Source: Chloroflexota bacterium
Lineage (GTDB): Bacteria > Chloroflexota > Dehalococcoidia > DSTF01 > RBG-16-68-14
Length of the DNA: 17,966 nt
Assembly: GCA_022561355.1 (NCBI GenBank)
Contig: JADFRJ010000018.1
Location: forward strand, 1 to 17,966
Direction of reading: 5' to 3'
The notes beneath the pieces are model-generated. The model saw nothing but the letters and a program-made list of their open reading frames with translations. It did no database searches and was not told where the DNA came from. Position 1 is the stretch's first letter; each line of letters opens with the position of its first letter. The position numbers and the translations under genes are program-made. Below are positions 13,691-17,966 of this stretch, in pieces.

Positions 13691-14599
13691 ATGGGTAGCG
13701 CGGCGAACCTGCGGCCCTCAGAGCCTACGGAACAAGCCGTAAAGCCGAAGCTCACGCTGGTACCAAAGAGTGATGTACCTGGCGACGAGCGAATCGGTGA
13801 CTTACCTATCGGTGCCAAGCACCCCAGAGCGTTCGTTGGCGCGGCGGAAGGCTACGACATCATGGCGGCCACGCAGTTCAGCATCATGACGTTACTCGGC
13901 CTCCGGCAAGACGACTACCTCTTGGACATCGGGTGTGGCTCGCTGCGTGGTGGGCGTCTCTTCATCCCATACCTCCAACCGGAGCGCTACCACGGCATCG
14001 AACCGGAGGCGTGGCTGGTGGAACACGGGATAGAAAACGAAGTTGGTCGTGATCTGATCGAAATCAAGCGTCCCGTTTTCAGTGACAACAATGAATTCAG
14101 GCTAACCATCTTCGACCAGCAGTTCGATTTCCTGCTGGCGCAATCGATCTTCTCTCACGCGTCCCGCTCCCAGATCGCATCGTGTCTGGAAGAGGCTAGG
14201 AAGGTGATGGCCCCCGGTGCGCTATTCGTCGCTACGTTCCTGATGGGCGAAGAGGATTACACTGGCGGTTCGTGGGTCTACCCTGGCTGCGTGACATACA
14301 CGCTAGATACGATGAGAGCCCTTGCCAAGGAACAGGGCCTTGCCTGTCGCGCCATCGATTGGCCTCACGCCGCCCAGCAAACCTGGCTGATCTTTGCGCA
14401 TGAGGAGAACGCCGAGCAGATACCTGACCTGGACGACACGACAAGGATCCTCTCAATGGAGAATGACTTGCGATTCGCGAAGGCCCGGCTGGCCAAGCTC
14501 CAAAACCATCCCTATGTGCGGCTTGGCATGAATGTGGTGAGTCACCCTCTGTACGCGCGAGTACGCGAGGCGACGAGCCGGCTGCGCAGGGCGTCTTAG
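13691..14599 (+). CDS. Class I SAM-dependent methyltransferase of unknown substrate
   Basis: The start is ATG 13691, because GGAGG at 13680-13684 precedes it by 6 bases; ATGs at 13628 and 13670 in the same frame lack such a site. The product is 302 residues. A disordered N-terminus of about 45 residues precedes the Rossmann methyltransferase fold: motif I LLDIGCGSLRGGRLFIPYL (77-95), motif II GIEP (102-105), and FDFLLAQSIFSHAS (145-158), then APGALFVATF. The IGCGSLRGGRL and QSIFSHA blocks are, to my knowledge, typical of methyltransferases in cell-surface glycan clusters, so sugar or lipid O-methylation is a guess. A basic helical C-terminus ends the protein (LYARVREATSRLRR). It lies alone on the plus strand between prmC and prfA, so it may be a later insertion. 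Confidence 0.85.
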   Translation: MGSAANLRPSEPTEQAVKPKLTLVPKSDVPGDERIGDLPIGAKHPRAFVGAAEGYDIMAATQFSIMTLLGLRQDDYLLDIGCGSLRGGRLFIPYLQPERYHGIEPEAWLVEHGIENEVGRDLIEIKRPVFSDNNEFRLTIFDQQFDFLLAQSIFSHASRSQIASCLEEARKVMAPGALFVATFLMGEEDYTGGSWVYPGCVTYTLDTMRALAKEQGLACRAIDWPHAAQQTWLIFAHEENAEQIPDLDDTTRILSMENDLRFAKARLAKLQNHPYVRLGMNVVSHPLYARVREATSRLRRAS

Positions 14600-14709
14600 C
14601 TAGGTCTCGCTGACGCGCTTCCTCGCCTATCTCGGCCCTTTGGGGTGGGCTCGTCTCATACCACGTCAGCTCGTTAATGGTTCCCACGCCCCGGCGCGGG
14701 TACGTACGT

Positions 14710-14721
14710 CTATCTAGATAG
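14710..14721. repeat. 12-bp palindrome at the prfA stop codon
   Basis: CTATCTAGATAG at 14710-14721 is a perfect palindrome that contains the prfA stop codon. It directly follows GTACGTAC (14700-14707), another palindrome, and a short CCCG-GCG-CGGG hairpin (14690-14700). The 114-base gap between the convergent methyltransferase and prfA genes holds nothing else that I can see. Role unknown. Confidence 0.3.
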
Positions 14722-15793
14722 AGGCCTGCTCTTCGAGCAGCTTCGCCTCTTCACTCGTGGCCACGGCGTCGATCAGTTCATCGAGCTTGCCGTCCAGAAG
14801 CGCTGGCAGGTTGTGCAGCGTTAATCCAACGCGATGGTCCGTCACCCGGTCTTGCGGGAAGTTGTAGGTGCGGATTTTCTCGGATCGTCCGCCCGTACCC
14901 ACCTGCGCCTTCCGCGCCCCGGCGATCTCCGCTTGCTGCTCCTGCACTTTCATGTCGAACAGGCGAGCGCGCAACACGTTCATCGCCTTCACCCGGTTCT
15001 TCATCTGTGAGCGTTCGTCCTGGCATTGCGCCACGATCCCGGTGGGGAGATGTGTGATCCGCACGGCCGACGCCACCTTCTGGACGTTCTGGCCGCCGTG
15101 GCTGCTGGCGTGGTAGATGTCGACGCGGAGCTCGTTGTCCTCGATGTGGACCTCCACCTCGTCCGCCTCCGGAAGCACCGCCACCGTGGCCACCGACGTG
15201 TGGATACGGCCCTGCGTCTCCGTCTGCGGAACGCGTTGTACCCGATGCACGCCGCTCTCGTATTTGAAGCGGGAGTACGCGCCTTCGCCGTGGACTTCGA
15301 AGATGATCTCCTTGAACCCGCCAATGCCGGTCTCGTTGGCGGAGACGATCGCCGTCTTCCAATTGCGGTCGTCCGCGTAGCGGCTGTACATGCGATAGAG
15401 GTCCGCGGCAAACAGGCCCGCCTCGTCGCCGCCCGTGCCGGCGCGGATCTCGACGATCACGTCGCGATCATCGCGCGGATCCTTGGGCAGCAGCGCTCGC
15501 TTGAGCTGGTCCGCCAGCTCTCTCTGACGATGCTCCAGTGCCTCGATCTCTTCGTTTGCCAACTCGACAAGCTCCGCGTCGCCTCCGTCCGAGACGATCG
15601 AGCGAGCCTCGTCGAGCGCGCTCGAAACCTTCTGGGACTCGCGATGCAGGCCAACGACCTCCTCGAGTTGGGAGCGCTCTCGCGCCAGCGCCTGCACGCG
15701 CGCGTGGTCAGTAGCAACGTCGGGCTCGCCCATCTGCGCCGTTAGCTCTTCGTAGCGCGCCTCGATTGTGGCCAGCCGGTCGGAAATTGCCAT
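14714..15793 (-). CDS. prfA: Peptide chain release factor 1
   Basis: A 359-residue class I release factor that reads UAA and UAG and triggers peptide release. The catalytic GGQ is at 233-235 (SSHGGQNVQK); Gln235 is the expected PrmC target. The codon-recognition tripeptide is P189-Q-T191 in RVPQTETQGRIHTS, which fits the P-x-T of RF1 and not the S-P-F of RF2. The N-terminal coiled-coil domain spans about residues 1-100, followed by the VEIRAGTGGDEA block (114-125). Full length. ATG 15793 has TATATT 9 bases upstream and no Shine-Dalgarno site. It diverges from the SelW-like gene across 161 bases. Confidence 0.97.
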   Translation of the reverse strand: MAISDRLATIEARYEELTAQMGEPDVATDHARVQALARERSQLEEVVGLHRESQKVSSALDEARSIVSDGGDAELVELANEEIEALEHRQRELADQLKRALLPKDPRDDRDVIVEIRAGTGGDEAGLFAADLYRMYSRYADDRNWKTAIVSANETGIGGFKEIIFEVHGEGAYSRFKYESGVHRVQRVPQTETQGRIHTSVATVAVLPEADEVEVHIEDNELRVDIYHASSHGGQNVQKVASAVRITHLPTGIVAQCQDERSQMKNRVKAMNVLRARLFDMKVQEQQAEIAGARKAQVGTGGRSEKIRTYNFPQDRVTDHRVGLTLHNLPALLDGKLDELIDAVATSEEAKLLEEQASI

Positions 15794-15802
15794 CGTAGCT
15801 GC

Positions 15803-15808
15803 AATATA
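15803..15808 (-). promoter_or_regulatory. Putative -10 box of prfA (TATATT, 9 nt before ATG)
   Basis: TATATT on the minus strand is followed by 9 bases and the prfA ATG. Initiation would fall about 2-3 bases before the start codon, again predicting a leaderless mRNA. The hexamer at -35 (TCGTCC with a 17-base spacer) is a poor match. Confidence 0.5.
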
Positions 15809-15919
15809 ACGGTAGGCTGTGGCTAGGACGAGTAGTGCGTCTAGCGACCGTACTGTTCGACTACGTCGCCACGTAGCAGTTAGAGGAGCGCTCTGGTTGG
15901 CAGGGTAGCCTGCAAGAGT

Positions 15920-15948
15920 TTGACATGGCGTCTCCTGAACACAAGAAT
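15920..15948 (+). promoter_or_regulatory. Promoter of the SelW/Rdx-like gene (TTGACA-17-AAGAAT)
   Basis: A perfect TTGACA at 15920-15925 is followed after 17 bases by AAGAAT (four of six consensus matches) and, 6 bases further, by the ATG at 15955. Initiation would fall on the A of that ATG. The alternative ATG at 15925 overlaps the -35 box itself, which argues against it as the start. Confidence 0.55.
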
Positions 15949-15954
15949 GCAGGC

Positions 15955-16227
15955 ATGACCACCAAACCTTCCGTATCCATCACCTACTGCCAGGTCTGCG
16001 GCTTCCGGAGCAGGGCCGCCTGGCTCGCGCAGGAGTTGCTCGCGTCGAACGAGCAAGATGTATCGGGCGTGACGCTCGTTCCGGGGCGTGGCGGCATCTT
16101 CGAGGTGCGCATCGATGATGAGCTGGTCTTCTCCCACGAACAGGCCGGCCGCTTTCCGGAGCCGCGCGACTTGAAAGACGCCGTGCGCGCCGCACTGGGC
16201 CTGGAACCCGCCACTAGACACGACTAG
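15955..16227 (+). CDS. SelW/Rdx (SelT/SelW/SelH) family thioredoxin-fold protein, cysteine form
   Basis: With ATG 15955 the product has 90 residues. The family begins with a strand leading into C-x-x-C, here ITYCQVCGF with Cys12 and Cys15. It continues R-x-x-WLAQELL (helix), then VTLVPGRGGIFEVRIDDELVFS and GRFPEPRDLKDAVR, all typical of the Rdx family. Rdx proteins are thioredoxin-like, presumed redox-active, with unknown partners; many animal members carry selenocysteine at the second Cys position, which is an ordinary Cys (TGC) here. An in-frame ATG at 15925 would add ten residues that do not resemble the family and would overlap the -35 box. The J-like gene follows on the same strand after about 105 bases. 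Confidence 0.85.
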   Translation: MTTKPSVSITYCQVCGFRSRAAWLAQELLASNEQDVSGVTLVPGRGGIFEVRIDDELVFSHEQAGRFPEPRDLKDAVRAALGLEPATRHD

Positions 16228-16332
16228 CGTGGCCCTTCCTGATGGCTAACACGCCTCAGGCCAACAGATTCTCCCCTGGCTGCCGTTACTAGCACCGAGA
16301 GGAGCCCCGACCTTTGCGGGGACTGAGCGAGT

Positions 16333-16953
16333 ATGACTGCAGAACCAACGGACTCCCACGAGGAGTTCAAGGATTATTGTCTGATCCTGCAGGTGCACCC
16401 GGAAGCTGACGCCGGCATGATCGAGGCCGCCTATTGGCATCTGGCGAAACGCTACAACGAACAGGCGGACACGAAACCGCTCGCCAAGGCCCATCTGGAT
16501 GACCTAAACGAAGCGTATAGCGTGCTCGGCACGCCTGCGAAGCGCGAAGCCTACTTTCATGTACGGAACGCGGTCCTTGGCGTCGGCGCGCTGCCGTCAG
16601 CGCCCGTACCGAAGCGTGAACCGCCGCCGCTAGCCGTCATGGAGAAGCAGCGGCCACATTCGCGCCCAATCGGACCTGCGCCGCCTCGCAGAAAGTTCGA
16701 TCTCAGGCTTGAGCGCTTCGTGGAACCGTCCTGGCAGAACACGCTCCTGGTGCTCATTTCGCTGACGTTCGCCACGTCGATGCTTACCGTCTCCGCCAAC
16801 TTGGCGGTTGTTCTAGCGCCGCTTGTGCTATCGATGCTGATCGGTGCCGTGCCACTGGCGCTTGCCGCCGTAAAGTCTCCCATGGAAGAAAGACTGCCCA
16901 ACGAGCCTGAACCCTCAGTTCAGCCTGTCCGGATCCCCCGCCCCAGGCGCTAA
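16333..16953 (+). CDS. DnaJ-like (J-domain, HPD-less) membrane protein
   Basis: A 206-residue protein. Residues 13-77 look like a J domain: DYCLILQVHPEADAGMIEAAY, the helix II region HLAKRYN, then the helix III region LDDLNEAYSVLGTPAKREAYF. The HPD tripeptide that stimulates Hsp70 should fall at about 41-43 but reads Y-N-E, so Hsp70 activation is unlikely. A Pro-rich basic linker (about 88-122) follows, then two closely spaced hydrophobic segments (about 137-153 and 155-181) and a Pro-rich cytosolic-type tail ending RIPRPRR. An inverted repeat CCCCG/CGGGG (16305-16309 with 16317-16321) lies just upstream of the start; no good Shine-Dalgarno site is present. It may be a membrane-anchored assembly or scaffold factor; the function is not known. 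Confidence 0.8.
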   Translation: MTAEPTDSHEEFKDYCLILQVHPEADAGMIEAAYWHLAKRYNEQADTKPLAKAHLDDLNEAYSVLGTPAKREAYFHVRNAVLGVGALPSAPVPKREPPPLAVMEKQRPHSRPIGPAPPRRKFDLRLERFVEPSWQNTLLVLISLTFATSMLTVSANLAVVLAPLVLSMLIGAVPLALAAVKSPMEERLPNEPEPSVQPVRIPRPRR

Positions 16954-17097
16954 GAAAACCTCACACAGGCCCGAGAGGGCGCCCATTGATAAGCGAGACC
17001 GCTGTTTGCGTTATGATCGCACTATATCTCTTATGTAGAGTACAGATAGGGGATCCTGAAGCTAGCCGCTACTGGCCATTTGTAACTCGTGCCGTAC
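16954..17097. other. 144-base non-coding gap between convergent genes
   Basis: This gap holds an A/T-richer patch with several -10-like strings (TATGAT at 17012-17017; on the minus strand TATAGT at 17021-17026) and a GGGCGCCC palindrome near 16978. No -35 boxes at proper spacing, no reading frame and no strong hairpin with a T-tract were found. A small RNA cannot be excluded, but nothing positively supports one. Confidence 0.3.
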
Positions 17098-17331
17098 CTA
17101 CTCTGGGAACGTCACCAGCGATGTCGTATTCTCAACGCCAGCGATGGTGCGGATGTGTTCGCTGAGGATCGGTGGGATGTCCGCAAGATCCTCGACCTCG
17201 ATCTCCGCGACGATGTCATACGGCCCCATGACTTGGAACGACTGCGTTACGCCTTTGACCTTGGCCAGCGACTCGAAGACCGCTTTCGTTTCGCCGGGAT
17301 TCGCGACGATGAGAATGTATGCCTTAATCAT
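17098..17331 (-). CDS. Stand-alone Lrp/AsnC-type ligand-binding (RAM) domain protein
   Basis: A 77-residue protein, MIKAYILIVANPGETKAVFE, ending SLVTFPE, that corresponds to the alpha/beta RAM ligand-binding domain of Lrp/AsnC regulators: VKGVTQSFQVMGPYDIVAEIEVED, then HIRTIAGVENTTSLVTF. The N-terminal helix-turn-helix is absent and no sequence for one precedes the ATG. GGAGG lies 8 bases before the ATG and supports the start. Such stand-alone domains are known to form ring oligomers and may bind amino acids or pair with full-length Lrp proteins. It has its own promoter (17400-17427) and is divergent from the GlcD-type gene; whether they are functionally linked is unknown. Confidence 0.88.
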   Translation of the reverse strand: MIKAYILIVANPGETKAVFESLAKVKGVTQSFQVMGPYDIVAEIEVEDLADIPPILSEHIRTIAGVENTTSLVTFPE

Positions 17332-17399
17332 GCGAGCTTCCTCCGTGCTCTGAGGGACGCCGTCCTTCTGGCGCCAGGCTTCCAGTCCTGTGCATCACC

Positions 17400-17427
17400 A
17401 CTATACAAGGCCCCCTGTATTCGTCAA
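17400..17427 (-). promoter_or_regulatory. Promoter of the RAM-domain gene (TTGACG-16-TATAGT)
   Basis: On the minus strand TTGACG (17422-17427) and TATAGT (17400-17405) are 16 bases apart. Initiation near 17393 gives a leader of about 62 bases that ends with the GGAGG site of the RAM gene. Confidence 0.65.
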
Positions 17428-17486
17428 CCGGAACCAGGACACGGCGTCAGTTATGTCCAGTAGCGGCCTTCCATGCGCAGTCGTAG

Positions 17487-17492
17487 TACAAT
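17487..17492 (+). promoter_or_regulatory. Putative -10 box of the GlcD-type gene (TACAAT)
   Basis: TACAAT is followed by 11 bases and the ATG at 17504, so the leader would be about 5 bases. No Shine-Dalgarno site precedes the ATG and no clear -35 box is present. Confidence 0.4.
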
Positions 17493-17503
17493 GCCTTCCA
17501 GAC

Positions 17504-17966
17504 ATGAGCGCAGTGAAGCCCGCCACGCGATCCCTGGATAAAGGCGTGATCCGCCTGTTGGAGCGTGCCGTCGGCAAGAACGCCGTCCTCTGGCGTCCCG
17601 AGGAGGTCTTGGCGTTCGAATACGACGGGACGATCGAGCGCGCAATGCCGCAGGCGGTCGCGTTTCCGGACAGCGCCGAGCAGGTCGCCGCCGTCGTCAG
17701 CATCGCCCTGAACGCGGGGCTGCCGGTCGTGCCGAGAGGTGCCGGGACTGGCCTGAGCGGAGGCGCTGTCGCGGCGCTGGGTGGCGTTGTCGTGGCGCTC
17801 ACGCGCATGAAGCGCATTCTGGAGATCGACGCCGAGGACCAGCTCGCCGTGGTCGAGCCCGGCGTGGTCAACCTCGATCTGTCCAAGGCTGCGGCCCGCC
17901 ACGACCTCTACTATGCGCCGGACCCGTCGAGCCAGCGCGCCTGCACGCTCGGCGGCAACGTCGCGG
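17504..17966 (+). CDS. FAD-binding oxidase, GlcD/glycolate oxidase type, 3' end outside window
   Basis: ATG 17504 opens 154 complete codons that run off the right edge, so only the N-terminal part of the FAD-binding (PCMH-type) domain is seen. Diagnostic blocks are FPDSAEQVAAVVSIA (54-68), the pyrophosphate-binding loop PRGAGTGLSGGAV (78-90), AVVEPGVV (115-122) and YYAPDPSSQRACTLGGNV (136-153). These fit the GlcD family: glycolate oxidase subunit and D-lactate or 2-hydroxyglutarate dehydrogenases. Substrate cannot be told from this part. The minus-strand frames in this stretch are shadows. The upstream neighbour is a divergent RAM-domain gene. Confidence 0.9.
   Translation, partial: MSAVKPATRSLDKGVIRLLERAVGKNAVLWRPEEVLAFEYDGTIERAMPQAVAFPDSAEQVAAVVSIALNAGLPVVPRGAGTGLSGGAVAALGGVVVALTRMKRILEIDAEDQLAVVEPGVVNLDLSKAAARHDLYYAPDPSSQRACTLGGNVA

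Noticed and set aside
14690..14709. Intrinsic terminator between the methyltransferase and prfA genes
   Set aside because: Only a 4-bp CCCG/CGGG stem with a 3-base loop and no T-tract.
14778..15745. Long frames on both strands inside prfA
   Set aside because: Complete RF1 motifs in one frame; the others are low-complexity shadows.
15925..16227. Selenocysteine in the SelW-like protein
   Set aside because: The C-x-x-C positions are ordinary Cys codons and there is no in-frame TGA.
17065..17467. 11-bp inverted repeat GCCGCTACTGG (17065-17075) / CCAGTAGCGGC (17457-17467) flanking the RAM gene
   Set aside because: No extension beyond 11 bases, no target duplication and no transposase; chance pairing is plausible in a window of this size.
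17447..17902. Minus-strand frames in the GlcD region
   Set aside because: The plus-strand frame carries the PRGAGTGLSGG and APDPSS-x-x-x-CTLGGN motifs; the minus frames have none.
1..17966. tRNA, rRNA, CRISPR array, insertion sequence, prophage or defence cassette
   Set aside because: No cloverleaf-like sequence, no regularly spaced direct repeats, no transposase or integrase motif, and no paired defence genes were seen on either strand.

Overview
The window is a chromosomal segment of a bacterium with high-GC DNA (roughly 60 % in the genes sampled by hand) and almost no non-coding space. No rRNA, tRNA, CRISPR array, insertion sequence or phage gene is visible. A CBS-less GuaB3-type IMP dehydrogenase-like protein, a MetRS with Thr in the KMSKS loop (KASTSRN), two FmdB-type zinc ribbons, a stand-alone Lrp/AsnC ligand domain and a DGRYV/DTN-repeat beta-propeller together point to Chloroflexota, possibly a Dehalococcoidia or SAR202-like lineage. 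This is inference from gene content and is only moderately secure.

Layout. 1-1212 (minus): secreted beta-propeller repeat protein that runs off the left edge. 1284-4486 (plus): ybeY, then dnaX-ybaB-recR, a replication and recombination cluster with a clear TTGAGA-17-TATACT promoter in front of dnaX. 4518-4676 (plus): a Pro/Ala-rich micro-ORF with its own -10 box. 4690-5202 (minus): a small, lower-GC three-helix membrane protein inserted head-to-head with recO. 5233-6462 (plus): recO and an FmdB-type zinc ribbon gene. 6514-11193 (minus): a tight operon read rsmI, metG, tatD, polyprenyl synthase, second FmdB-type gene; metG/tatD and tatD/prenyl synthase overlap by 4 bases (ATGA). 11456-12598 (plus): guaB3, preceded by a leader of about 140 nt that can fold in competing ways. 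12643-15793: prmC and prfA, both minus, separated by a plus-strand SAM methyltransferase gene. 15955-16953 (plus): a SelW/Rdx-type thioredoxin-fold protein and a J-like membrane protein lacking HPD. 17098-17331 (minus): a stand-alone RAM domain. 17504 to the right edge: a GlcD-type FAD oxidase.

How the genes fit together. Most are housekeeping: DNA polymerase clamp loading (dnaX), recombinational repair (recR, recO, ybaB), rRNA processing and modification (ybeY, rsmI), translation (metG, prfA and its methylase prmC), isoprenoid chain synthesis and purine metabolism. The accessory material sits as single genes between them: the membrane protein between recR and recO, the methyltransferase between prfA and prmC, and the propeller protein.

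The most informative non-coding signal is a recurring promoter motif close to GCTATACT. In front of several first-in-transcript genes it lies only 8-9 bases before the ATG with no Shine-Dalgarno sequence, which predicts leaderless mRNAs. Several other genes instead carry strong GGAGG sites. I did not find a clearly new multi-gene system. The best candidates for something undescribed are the guaB3 leader, the recR-recO membrane protein with its neighbouring micro-ORF, and a methionyl-tRNA synthetase whose two signature motifs are both altered.
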